Source: Flavobacteriales bacterium UBA3364 (GTDB lineage: Bacteria; Bacteroidota; Bacteroidia; Flavobacteriales_F; PHOS-HE28). Taken from it: a stretch of DNA of 11,321 nt. The position numbers and the translations under genes are program-made. Location: contig DEQO01000060.1 in NCBI GenBank assembly GCA_002360495.1, positions 1 through 11,321 on the forward strand. The letters are read 5' to 3'. Positions 1 through 7,274 of the stretch are shown one piece after another. A model generated the notes under the pieces. It worked only from the letters and a program-made list of their open reading frames with translations. It did not search any database and was not told where the DNA came from. Each line of letters begins with the position of its first letter. Position 1 is the first letter of the stretch.

Positions 1-600
1 CGTCCCTGGACGTTCGCGAAGGAAGGCACCCGCGCTTACCTGGTGCGGCTCCGCAATGCGGCGTTCGCGGATACCCTTCTTCGCCATCTTGGTCTGCCTG
101 CGCACATGGCCCAGCCCGGTCGAACTCTCCTGGAGGTCCCGCTGAACGAAGAACTGGCAGGTCCGGTGGAGGCCCTACCCTACGTGTTGAGCGTCGACCT
201 CATGAGCCCTGCCACTGGCGCGCCCCGGCACATCTTCCCATACAGCCCGCTGTTTCCGTGGAACAGCGATGATTACGGCCCCATCGTTGTTCCCGCCAAG
301 GGTGATACGTTGATGATCACGGCGGAGAACCTGCCGCTGTACGATCGCTTGATCGGTGTATACGAGGGCCATGACCTGGGCGTGGACCGGAACAAGCTGC
401 ATCTGGATGGAAAGCCGTTGACCTGGTACGTGGTGCAACAGGATTACTACTTCGTACTTGGCGATAGCCGACACTACAGCGCTGATTCGCGCTACTGGGG
501 CTTCCTCCCTGCGGACCACGTGACCGGGCGAGCCGGTCTGTTGTTATGGGGAAAAGGCGTTGACGGTGCGAGCAACAGCCGTGACTGGTCACCCTTGTAG
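1..600 (+). CDS. lepB: Signal peptidase I, C-terminal part (5' end outside window)
   Basis: Membrane-bound serine protease that removes signal peptides from exported proteins. The reading frame is open from base 1, so about 199 codons of the C-terminal part are visible and the true start lies upstream. Box E is clear at codons 154-164 (GDSRHYSADSR, followed by YWGF), and it is preceded by the Bacteroidetes-style stretch with FPYSP, WNSDDYGP and the PAKGDT / LPLYDRLIGVYE segments. The catalytic Ser (box B) and Lys (box D) belong to the N-terminal half and cannot be checked here. The family usually has GDNR and an Asn three residues after the Arg; here these positions are Ser and Tyr, a mild variation. 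The long segment before FPYSP matches the insert usual in Bacteroidota LepB. The stop lies 16 bp before the next gene, which suggests co-transcription. Family assignment is firm; activity is inferred. Confidence 0.93.
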   Translation, partial: RPWTFAKEGTRAYLVRLRNAAFADTLLRHLGLPAHMAQPGRTLLEVPLNEELAGPVEALPYVLSVDLMSPATGAPRHIFPYSPLFPWNSDDYGPIVVPAKGDTLMITAENLPLYDRLIGVYEGHDLGVDRNKLHLDGKPLTWYVVQQDYYFVLGDSRHYSADSRYWGFLPADHVTGRAGLLLWGKGVDGASNSRDWSPL

Positions 601-604
601 CCGA

Positions 605-612
605 TACTTTTG
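605..612 (+). promoter_or_regulatory. Possible Bacteroidetes -7 element, TACTTTTG
   Basis: The 8-mer matches the Bacteroidetes TAnnTTTG -7 consensus exactly and lies in the 16-bp gap between the lepB stop and the lipoprotein ATG at 617. No convincing TTTG/TTG -33 element sits 17-23 bp upstream. A start point about 5 nt downstream would give a nearly leaderless mRNA. The match could be chance. Confidence 0.2.
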
Positions 613-616
613 AGGC

Positions 617-1111
617 ATGCGAACCGTGCTGCTCCTGTTGATCCTGCTCTCCGCCTGCGGGACAGGTGGGCCCACCGGAACACTTTGCGAACGCACCTTC
701 CAGCCCTATCCGGACATGATCAGCGGGCGGACACGTACACCGGCGAACGGCGTCTATCTGGATGCCATGGCACTCTATGTGCAACAGGACTATGCCGGTG
801 CGAAGGACGGCCTGAAGGCCTTCCTCTCCATGCAACGCGACGACAAAAGCGCGTATATCTATCTCGCCTCCTGTCACCTGGCGCTCGGTGAACCATTCGA
901 TGCCGAGCTCCAATTGGACCATTTGGAACGTAGCAATACCCTGCAGTTCGATGATCAGATCGATTGGTACACCGTCGTCTGCTGGGTGTGCAGTGATCAA
1001 TTGGACAGGGCGCGGGAAGGAGCTGAACGTATCGCCCGATCGAAAGCGCACACCTACTCGAACGAAGCCGCCGAACTACTGAAGGGACTGGACGCGGTGA
1101 AGCACGAATGA
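617..1111 (+). CDS. Small TPR-like lipoprotein of unknown function
   Basis: A 164-residue protein that I do not recognise as a named family. The N-terminus is a short lipoprotein signal: Arg2, a Leu-rich core (residues 4-11) and a lipobox L11-S12-A13-C14, so Cys14 is the predicted lipidated residue and the mature protein should be membrane-anchored. The rest is mostly helical with TPR-like character: residues about 46-80 (YLDAMALYVQQDYAGAKDGL and AYIYLASCHLALG) and about 110-155 (DWYTVVCWVCSDQLDRARE) resemble two or three degenerate repeats. The start is ATG 617, because the signal peptide begins immediately. It sits 16 bp after lepB, and its stop overlaps the next ATG (ATGA, 1108-1111), so translational coupling to the Nudix gene is likely. 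Such proteins usually act as protein-interaction scaffolds; no specific role can be given. Confidence 0.75.
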   Translation: MRTVLLLLILLSACGTGGPTGTLCERTFQPYPDMISGRTRTPANGVYLDAMALYVQQDYAGAKDGLKAFLSMQRDDKSAYIYLASCHLALGEPFDAELQLDHLERSNTLQFDDQIDWYTVVCWVCSDQLDRAREGAERIARSKAHTYSNEAAELLKGLDAVKHE

Positions 1112-1764
1112 GCGGGCTACGGATCATCCAACATCTACGCCTTGTCCTGCAAGGGTCGCTGCCCGGTCACGACGCATTCCTCGAACTTTCAGGTTACAAG
1201 CGGCCCGATGTTGAGCGGGCACGACAACAGGACCCACCGCCCCGCGAAAGCGCCGTGCTTGCGCTGCTCTATCCCAAGTCGGGCGAGTTGCATTGCTTGC
1301 TGATGCTGCGGCCGCAATACGATGGCGTTCACAGCGGACAAGTGGCTTTCCCTGGCGGAAAACGCGAACCCGGGGATGCCTCCTTGCAGCACACGGCTTT
1401 GCGTGAATTCATGGAAGAGACCGGGGCCGACACGTCGGATGTCGAGGTGCTCGGGACATTGAGCACGGTGTATATCCCACCCAGCCGTATGCTCGTGACG
1501 CCTTTTGTCGGTTACATGGAGCGTTCCGGTCCCTGGGCGCCGGACCCCACAGAGGTCGCCCGGTTGATCGAAACGCCGCTGTCGGCATTGCTCCGGGACG
1601 ATATCCTGAAACGTCGGGACCAGTACATCGCCATCATGGGGCGCACGGTGGAGATCCCTTACTTCGATGTGGACGGTGAGACGGTCTGGGGCGCAACGGC
1701 ACTGATGATCGCCGAGCTACGCGAGATCCTGCGCCCGTTCCACGATCCCGCAAAGCTTGCGTAG
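1108..1764 (+). CDS. Nudix hydrolase, CoA-diphosphatase (NudL/NUDT7-8) type
   Basis: A 218-residue cytoplasmic hydrolase predicted to cleave the diphosphate bond of coenzyme A or acyl-CoA, giving a phosphopantetheine product and 3',5'-ADP. Two signatures are seen. The UPF0035-type motif spans residues 64-84 (LL, R68, HSGQVAFPGG), and the Nudix box directly follows with GGKREPGD at 83-90, R99-E100, E103-E104 and G106. The spacing from GGK to RE is that of the NUDT7/NUDT8/NudL branch rather than the plain GX5EX7 pattern, and the combination with the upstream motif is what points to CoA. The residues needed for metal binding (E100, E103, E104) are present. The length is normal for the family. 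It starts inside the stop of the lipoprotein gene (ATGA). Its last 15 codons and stop lie opposite the 3' end of the cyclase gene. Another nucleotide-diphosphate substrate remains possible. Confidence 0.9.
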   Translation: MSGLRIIQHLRLVLQGSLPGHDAFLELSGYKRPDVERARQQDPPPRESAVLALLYPKSGELHCLLMLRPQYDGVHSGQVAFPGGKREPGDASLQHTALREFMEETGADTSDVEVLGTLSTVYIPPSRMLVTPFVGYMERSGPWAPDPTEVARLIETPLSALLRDDILKRRDQYIAIMGRTVEIPYFDVDGETVWGATALMIAELREILRPFHDPAKLA

Positions 1765-4700
1765 TCGTTCGTTCGGTTGCGTGCCCTCCTTGTTCGCGCT
1801 GAACTCCGGCTTGATCCGCGTGACGAAGTACATGTCGATCCGGCCTTTGTTCTTGGCTTCCACCTGGCCACGAGGCACGCATTCGAATTGGTCCTTGACC
1901 AGCGCGTACGTGCTGCCACTGATGTTCACTTCACCGGCTTCCCCGCTGCTCTCCATGCGGCTCGCCGTGTTCACCGTATCGCCCCAGATGTCATACGCGA
2001 ACTTGCGCTTGCCCACTACGCCTGCAACGACGGGACCGGTGTGTACACCGATACGCAGTACCCAAGGCTCCTTCCCTTTGGCTTCGCGCTCACGCTTCCA
2101 GGCGGACATGAGTTCGCGCACCTCCAAGGCCGCCAGCACGGACTTGGAGGCGTGGTTCGGATCGCTGGTGGGTACACCTCCGGCGCACATGTAGCTGTCA
2201 CCGATGGTCTTGATCTTCTCAAGCCCGTATCGGCCTATGATGTCATCGAAACGGATGAAACAATCGTCCAGTTCGCTGACGAGTTCCTCAGGCAGCATCT
2301 TCTCCGCGATGCGGGTGAAGCCCTTCATATCGGTGAACATGACGGTCACTTCCTCGTGCCGGCGCGCCGTGGCCTTCCCCTTCTCCTTCAGTTCCTCGCT
2401 GATCTCCTTCGGCAGGATGTTCAGCAACAGGTCCTCGATACGGCCCTTCTGTCCTTCGATCTCCTTGCTCTGCGCAACTACTTCGGCGGTGCGTTCCTCC
2501 ACCTTCTGTTCCAGAACGATGTTCCTCAAGCGCAATTGACGTTCCCTGAACTTCACATAGGTCCAGATGCTGCTGCCGGTGATCAGGACCATGATGGCGT
2601 AGAACCACCATGTCTTGTACCACGGAGGCAACACCGTGAAGTGGTACAACACCGGCTCGCTCCAGAGGCCCGAGCGATTGCGGGCCTTCACCCGGAATAC
2701 ATACTTCCCCGGGGTCAGACCAGGATAGTGCGCATCGGTCTCGGCAGTCACCGGCTGCCAGTCCTTTTCCAAACCTTCGAGCATGAACTGGTACCGCACG
2801 GCCCCCTGATCGCTCAGGCTGACGCATCCGTATTCGATGCGCACGTCCCGTTCGGTATGCGACAGGTCGACCCCGTCGATCGCATCGCGCTCCTCAAGAT
2901 TGACCTTCAGCACGCGCACGGCGATGAGCGGCAATTCGGTACGCTCCTCGCCATGATCGATCACTACGTAGTCGGCGCCATGGACGGTCCCGAACCAAAG
3001 GTCACCGGACCGTGTGCGACACGCAGCGCCCGGATTGGCTTCAATGCCCGTGAATCCGCTGCGACCTGTGAACGCGAGGAACGTTCCACCGTCCTTCTTT
3101 CGTTCGTTCAGTCCGAGGTTGGTGCCGATCCATATATGGCCGTTGGGATCCGTAATGAGCGAACGCACGTTGTTGGAAAGCAATCCACTCTCGATATTGT
3201 GGGAAGCCTCCACCTTCCTGTTCTCCAAGACGACCACGCCCTGGCTGTTGGTCCCCACCCAGATGCGTCCGGAGTGATCCTCCGTAAAAGAGGTCGGGGT
3301 GATGATCTGGCCGATATCCACCGGCGTTGCCTTGTCCGTGATGCCCTTGGAAATGATGCTCACGCCACTGCTGGCCGTTCCCACCCACGTATTCCCTTTG
3401 GAGTCGTTGAAGAGTGCGGTGACATCGTTCCCGGCAAGGCCATCGGAGTTCCGGAGCACGGAGGGTACACCGTCAGGGACCAAGCGGATCAGCCCACCTA
3501 CCGTTCCCACGTAGATCCCGCCTGTTGGGCAGCGGGCCAGGGCCGTCACCTTGTTGTTCCCGAGCAACGCGGAAAGTTCACTGTGCGGAACAGGCCGGCC
3601 TCCGTTGGTGTTCGCTTCCAGAAGACCACCGTTCTCCGTCCCTATCCACATCCTTCCTGAGCCATCGTTCAACAGGACACGCACGCTGTTGCTGGTGAGG
3701 TCCCCATTCTGGACCGTGAGTTTCTGCACGCTCATGGGGCCGCTGCTCTTGGGATCCAGAATGGTGATACCACCATTCGTACCGAACCAGACGCGACCGT
3801 CCGTTGCTTCGGCCACGGCCCATACATGACGTTCCACCAGACCATCCTCATCCGTGAACGCGCGGAAGCGATCGCCTTTGAAGATCTCCAAGCCTTCGTC
3901 GTTGGTGGCGATCAGCAAATTGCCCTCCCGGTCCCGGGAAAGCGCCCTGATCGTCTGGCTGTGGAGCCCATTGGATCTATTGAAGAGCTGCAGGCCGTCG
4001 TTGTCCACGCGGACAAGGCCCGCGTCCCAGGTACCTATCCAGACATGGCCGAGTTCATCCTCCCCGAAGGCATAAACGAAACTGCTGGGCATGCCGGTGG
4101 GCAGGTCATAGCTGGTGCTGCGCTTTGTTTTGGGATCGAAGCGGATGGCGCCATGCTCCTGGGTGCCCACCCAGAAGGAACCGTCGGATCCTTCGAAGTA
4201 GGAGGTGATGCGCTGTTGTTCGACCAGTGCGTTTTCAGGATAGTCAGTGAATTGCGCCTTGGATGCGCTCCAGAGATGCAACCCCGAGCCCGCCTCCAAC
4301 AGAACGAGGTCGCCATTCTTGCGACGCACGATGCTCGTGATCCTTTCACCAGGCCCCTTGCCTTCCTCAAAGCGGTCCAGTTGCACCGGACCTTCGGCCG
4401 GGAGGTCCTTCAGCCGGAGGATCCCCATGCCGAACGTGCCGATCCAAATGGCACCCGTAGCGTCCTGGGCGATCGCAGTGACATCCGCGGTCAACGGCTT
4501 ATCAGCTGGAACGACTGTGCGGAAGCGCCGACCCTGGCTAACGCTTATTCCGCCACCGAGGTGACCGCACCAAAGGCGCTTCTCACTGTCGATGAACAAA
4601 CTCCGCACCCCGCCTGGAGCCATGCCGGCATTGGTGCCGAAGGAGATGACGTTCAAGCCATCGTAACTGGCCAACCCGGATTCCGTACCCAACCAGACGA

Positions 4701-4839
4701 GGCCCGTGCTGTCCTGTAGCACAGCGTAGATCTTCGAGGCCGGCAATCCGTCGGAGACCGATACGTTCTCGAAATAGAAACGCTGCGCGGATCCGTTGAG
4801 CGTGATGATCCCAAGAAGGAGTGCGAGGAAGGGACGCAT
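1717..4839 (-). CDS. Propeller/Y_Y_Y transmembrane receptor with class III adenylate cyclase output
   Basis: A 1040-residue receptor cyclase predicted to sense a periplasmic ligand and make cAMP in the cytoplasm. In order: signal peptide 1-19 (ends GSAQ); 14 Reg_prop-type repeats (pattern W-x-G-T-x-x-G-L) from about 30 to 630, enough for two seven-bladed propellers; Y_Y_Y domain about 635-737 (Y683, W694, Y705, Y713); transmembrane helix about 744-762; coiled coil about 766-803; a short LLLNILP linker; cyclase domain about 826-1008. Cyclase residues: metal-binding D837 (FTDMKGF) and D881 (IGDSY), adenine-selecting K877 and D950, and transition-state N957 and R961 in DIWGDTVNTASR. All match an active adenylate, not guanylate, cyclase. 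The first 743 residues have the layout of Bacteroidetes hybrid two-component sensors, but cyclase replaces kinase. The gene starts 42 bp after the stop of the TPR/pseudo-caspase gene, so they are probably co-transcribed. No Shine-Dalgarno is seen. The 3' end overlaps the convergent Nudix gene by 48 bp. Confidence 0.93.
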   Translation of the reverse strand: MRPFLALLLGIITLNGSAQRFYFENVSVSDGLPASKIYAVLQDSTGLVWLGTESGLASYDGLNVISFGTNAGMAPGGVRSLFIDSEKRLWCGHLGGGISVSQGRRFRTVVPADKPLTADVTAIAQDATGAIWIGTFGMGILRLKDLPAEGPVQLDRFEEGKGPGERITSIVRRKNGDLVLLEAGSGLHLWSASKAQFTDYPENALVEQQRITSYFEGSDGSFWVGTQEHGAIRFDPKTKRSTSYDLPTGMPSSFVYAFGEDELGHVWIGTWDAGLVRVDNDGLQLFNRSNGLHSQTIRALSRDREGNLLIATNDEGLEIFKGDRFRAFTDEDGLVERHVWAVAEATDGRVWFGTNGGITILDPKSSGPMSVQKLTVQNGDLTSNSVRVLLNDGSGRMWIGTENGGLLEANTNGGRPVPHSELSALLGNNKVTALARCPTGGIYVGTVGGLIRLVPDGVPSVLRNSDGLAGNDVTALFNDSKGNTWVGTASSGVSIISKGITDKATPVDIGQIITPTSFTEDHSGRIWVGTNSQGVVVLENRKVEASHNIESGLLSNNVRSLITDPNGHIWIGTNLGLNERKKDGGTFLAFTGRSGFTGIEANPGAACRTRSGDLWFGTVHGADYVVIDHGEERTELPLIAVRVLKVNLEERDAIDGVDLSHTERDVRIEYGCVSLSDQGAVRYQFMLEGLEKDWQPVTAETDAHYPGLTPGKYVFRVKARNRSGLWSEPVLYHFTVLPPWYKTWWFYAIMVLITGSSIWTYVKFRERQLRLRNIVLEQKVEERTAEVVAQSKEIEGQKGRIEDLLLNILPKEISEELKEKGKATARRHEEVTVMFTDMKGFTRIAEKMLPEELVSELDDCFIRFDDIIGRYGLEKIKTIGDSYMCAGGVPTSDPNHASKSVLAALEVRELMSAWKREREAKGKEPWVLRIGVHTGPVVAGVVGKRKFAYDIWGDTVNTASRMESSGEAGEVNISGSTYALVKDQFECVPRGQVEAKNKGRIDMYFVTRIKPEFSANKEGTQPNERLRKLCGIVERAQDLA
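2950..4752 (-). repeat. Fourteen propeller (Reg_prop) repeats encoded in the receptor cyclase
   Basis: The repeat cores are at residues about 48, 89, 131, 178, 222, 266, 308, 350, 397, 442, 484, 526, 569 and 614 of the 1040-residue protein. Thirteen read as aromatic or aliphatic-x-G-T or a close variant; the fourth (LVLLEAGSG) is degenerate but sits at the right spacing of 40-50 residues. Fourteen is the number expected for two seven-bladed beta-propellers, as in hybrid two-component sensors that bind glycans. Confidence 0.85.
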
Positions 4840-4881
4840 ACCGGGGCCACAAGGTATGCTACCCGGAACGACCGGCGAAGT

Positions 4882-7044
4882 CTACCGGGTCAACTCGTAT
4901 ACGCTGGGGTCGGTACCCGCGGCCTTGCTAACTACCAGCGTGTTGGTGACGCTTTCGCTGTAGTTCTCCAACAGGCTCTTCAGCGACCCGTAGTTGTAGT
5001 AACTGTAGATGTCGTCCTTCTTGCCATCAACGGGGATCCAGTAGGACCTCCCCGCCGCGCTGCGTCCGAGCCCGACAAAGCCTACCAGGATCGTATTCAC
5101 CTTGTTCGTACGCACAAGGTCCCGGAGTTCGATGTTGAAGAAACGCTCGAGTTGTTCCTTGGTCAGGTTCTTCTTGTTGATGGTCTTTTGCACGGTATAA
5201 TTGGCAAAGGACTTCTGCAGCTTGCCCATGTCCGCGGCCGATTGGAGAGCCGGGAAATTGCGATAGTTGGAATTGTCGATGTAAACGACCCATGTGGTAC
5301 CGGTGGTACCGGTCTTCGGAGCCGATGTCCCTTCAGCCGGAGGGGGCTTCACAGCCGCAACAGGAGCGGCCTTGCGCTGGACGGAATAGACCAACTCGCT
5401 CGCGTTGCCGAACTGGTCCTCCGCACGGAGCGTGAACTGGTCCTTGCCACCAAGGTCGACCTTGATACTGAAGTCGGGGTCATTGCGGTCGGGTGCGTAG
5501 CTGGCGTTCACACCGTTCACAGCGATCAAGCGAATGAGGCTGGCATCCTTCACAGCTCCCTCCAGGAAAACATCGTTCTTACCGGCATCCAGGGTGATCT
5601 GCTGATCGCCGGTCGACACAGGCGTTGTGAGGACGATGGTCGGCGGCACGCCCTCGGTCCGTTCGACCTTCAGGACATCGCTGCTGAAGTTTTCATAGAC
5701 GTCGGTGGCCTGCACGACGATCTCGGTCACATCTGCGGCGATCGGGACGCTCACCACGAACTCCGGATCCTTTTCATCCTTGGTGAAATCGGCATTCTCG
5801 CCGTTCACGGTAATGGCCTTCAGCAGGCTCTTGTCACGGACGTGTCCGCTCACCTTGACGAACGCCAGCGACGTGGAAACCTTTGCCACATCGCCTATGC
5901 GGAAGGGCTCGATGACCGTGATCGACGGGGGATCGCTTTCACGGTTCATCTCGAATACCGCCTGCGCGATCCGTGTGCGTGCTTCATCGATCTTCCGCTT
6001 GTCCTCCGGTCCATAGGTGGCATCCCCCACCATGGCCTTCTGGGCGGTCTCCAGATCCTTCAGCGCACCTTCCATGTCCAGGTTCGCTTCCTTGCACTGG
6101 GAGCGTAGGATCAGCACGGGCACATCCTTGGGATCGTCCACCAGGATCTTGTTGAGGTCGTTCACCGCGTTCTGGTGCTGACCGAAACCGCTGTAATAGA
6201 GCGCTCGTTGGTGGTAGACGGCTTTGTCCGTGCGACCCAAGGCCATGCACCGGCTGATGTCATCGATGGCCTTGGCATATTCCTTCTGGTAGGCGTAGGC
6301 CTTGCTCCGCGTGAAGAGGGCGTCGGTGCTCTGGGGATTGAGGTCCATGGCCACGGTACACTTCTCGATGGCCTTCTCCAAGGTGCGCATCTGCATGGTG
6401 GGTCCGGAGTACTGTTCGTACAGCTTCAACTGCACCTCGGCCTGGGCCACATAGGCGGGTTCGTACATGTGGTTCCATTCGATCACGCGGTCCAGGTCGG
6501 CCTCGGCCACCTTGTAGTCGTGCATTGCATAACGCACCAAGCCATGCAGGAAATAGGTATCCGTCGTGCCTTTGAGGTCCAGGGCCGCATCGGAAGCCTT
6601 CGCAGCACCATCCAAATCGCCCAGGGCGAGACAGGCGCGGGTCTTGGTCTGCAGCGCATCCATGTGCTTGTCGTCCGCCAATAAGGCCATGTCACAGAGC
6701 GCACGCGCGGTTGCCGCACTATCCAGCTCCATGAACGCTTTGGCCGCAGCCGTTGCGAAGGAGGCTTCGCGCGGTTCGAGCATGGCGATGGTCCTGCGGT
6801 CCTGTGCCACGGCCAGCTTCTTGCCCAACAGTTCGTTCACCTCGGCCCGTGCCTGGAACGCCTTGATCAGATTGGGGTCTACCGATACGGCGAGGTCGTA
6901 TTTCTCCAACGCCTTCTCCAGTTCGCCGTCCTTGCGGAAGGCGTCACCCTCCTTCAAAAAGGCCTTACCACCCTGGGCCCGTACCGCACACAGGGCCGAA
7001 CAAAGAAGAAGCAGTGCGATGGAGAGCGTACGAAGTGTCTGCAT
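4882..7044 (-). CDS. Exported TPR / Ig-like protein with catalytically dead caspase-like C-terminus
   Basis: A 720-residue protein, probably periplasmic or surface-exposed. ATG 7044 is chosen because a signal peptide begins there (hydrophobic 7-20, cleavage near VRAQ 21-24); the frame stays open 80 codons further upstream, but that extension reads like non-coding DNA. Domains: TPR repeats about 25-365 (clear units at 28-58, 241-272 and 276-304); two tandem Ig-like beta domains at 372-465 and 466-558, sharing PPxI, VNGxNA and DP(E/D)F; a Pro/Thr-rich linker 560-583; then a caspase-like (p20) domain 584-720 with DNSNYRNFPALQSAAD at 590-605 and YWIPVDG at 668-674. The usual catalytic Gly-His-Gly is G658-L659-G660, and the usual Asp-x-Cys region is VVSKAAG (704-710) with Ala at the Cys position. 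The protein ends 11 residues after that position, so no full protease is expected. The cyclase gene follows 42 bp downstream. A binding or scaffold role is inferred. Confidence 0.88.
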   Translation of the reverse strand: MQTLRTLSIALLLLCSALCAVRAQGGKAFLKEGDAFRKDGELEKALEKYDLAVSVDPNLIKAFQARAEVNELLGKKLAVAQDRRTIAMLEPREASFATAAAKAFMELDSAATARALCDMALLADDKHMDALQTKTRACLALGDLDGAAKASDAALDLKGTTDTYFLHGLVRYAMHDYKVAEADLDRVIEWNHMYEPAYVAQAEVQLKLYEQYSGPTMQMRTLEKAIEKCTVAMDLNPQSTDALFTRSKAYAYQKEYAKAIDDISRCMALGRTDKAVYHQRALYYSGFGQHQNAVNDLNKILVDDPKDVPVLILRSQCKEANLDMEGALKDLETAQKAMVGDATYGPEDKRKIDEARTRIAQAVFEMNRESDPPSITVIEPFRIGDVAKVSTSLAFVKVSGHVRDKSLLKAITVNGENADFTKDEKDPEFVVSVPIAADVTEIVVQATDVYENFSSDVLKVERTEGVPPTIVLTTPVSTGDQQITLDAGKNDVFLEGAVKDASLIRLIAVNGVNASYAPDRNDPDFSIKVDLGGKDQFTLRAEDQFGNASELVYSVQRKAAPVAAVKPPPAEGTSAPKTGTTGTTWVVYIDNSNYRNFPALQSAADMGKLQKSFANYTVQKTINKKNLTKEQLERFFNIELRDLVRTNKVNTILVGFVGLGRSAAGRSYWIPVDGKKDDIYSYYNYGSLKSLLENYSESVTNTLVVSKAAGTDPSVYELTR
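5371..5931 (-). repeat. Tandem pair of Ig-like modules within the TPR/pseudo-caspase protein
   Basis: Residues 372-465 and 466-558 align as two copies of the same about 93-residue beta module. Shared landmarks in order: PPxI, G-D, V-x-G-x-V-x-D, SLxxxIxVNG, NA, DP(E/D)F, V, A-x-D, N-x-S. Such modules commonly link TPR and caspase domains in Bacteroidota caspase-family proteins. Confidence 0.75.
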
Positions 7045-7057
7045 GAAGAGTGGGAAG

Positions 7058-7065
7058 CGAAAATA
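7058..7065 (-). promoter_or_regulatory. Possible -7 promoter element (TATTTTCG) of the TPR/pseudo-caspase gene
   Basis: Reading on the minus strand, TATTTTCG matches the TAnnTTTG consensus at five of six fixed positions and ends 13 bp before ATG 7044. No TTTG/TTG element is seen at the expected distance upstream. Weak evidence; listed because it lies in the right place for a gene pair that needs its own promoter. Confidence 0.2.
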
Positions 7066-7233
7066 GGGCCGAACCGGGTTACAGCGGTCTCCGTTCTTCG
7101 GATGGCCACAAAAGCGGGTGTGTAAGCACCGCCAAGAGCGCGGGAGACTATTTGATCGGCAGGCACGACGAATTACTCCACCACCACCTGAGGTGATCGG
7201 TTTGAACCTACTACCACACGGGGCCGATTTCCA

Positions 7234-7251
7234 GATCCGTGGGAACGGATC
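7234..7251. repeat. Inverted repeat, 7-bp arms (GATCCGT / ACGGATC)
   Basis: Perfect 7-bp arms at 7234-7240 and 7245-7251 around a GGGA loop. It can form a hairpin in RNA from either strand. It lies about 70 bp past the fabI stop on the minus strand, without a following U-run. Confidence 0.6.
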
Positions 7252-7256
7252 GTGCG

Positions 7257-7274
7257 CAGGATCGTATGATCCTG
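7257..7274. repeat. Inverted repeat, 7-bp arms (CAGGATC / GATCCTG)
   Basis: Perfect 7-bp arms at 7257-7263 and 7268-7274 around GTAT, only 5 bp from the previous hairpin. Its outer arm shares 7271-7274 with a third inverted repeat (7271-7300), so the two folds exclude each other. Confidence 0.6.

Noticed and set aside
3014..3277. Small plus-strand frames within 2200-4720
   Set aside because: All are antisense to the propeller and cyclase coding sequence and show no independent start signals or domains.
1777..3660. 627-codon open frame on the plus strand inside the receptor cyclase gene
   Set aside because: It lies wholly opposite the 1040-residue cyclase, whose domains and catalytic residues are all intact. 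Its translation shows no domain or signal, and long antisense frames are expected in GC-rich coding DNA.
4840..4881. Promoter for the cyclase gene in the 42-bp gap
   Set aside because: A TACCTTGT string on the minus strand loosely resembles the -7 box, but there is no -33 partner at the right spacing, and co-transcription with the upstream gene explains the layout better.
7195..7220. GGTTTGAACC-like string resembling a tRNA T-arm
   Set aside because: The flanking bases do not form a 5-bp T stem, and no anticodon arm, acceptor stem or CCA end is found on either strand.
7257..7274. Hairpin as an intrinsic terminator of fabI
   Set aside because: The stem is only 7 bp and no run of U follows it on the minus strand, so it is kept only as an inverted repeat.
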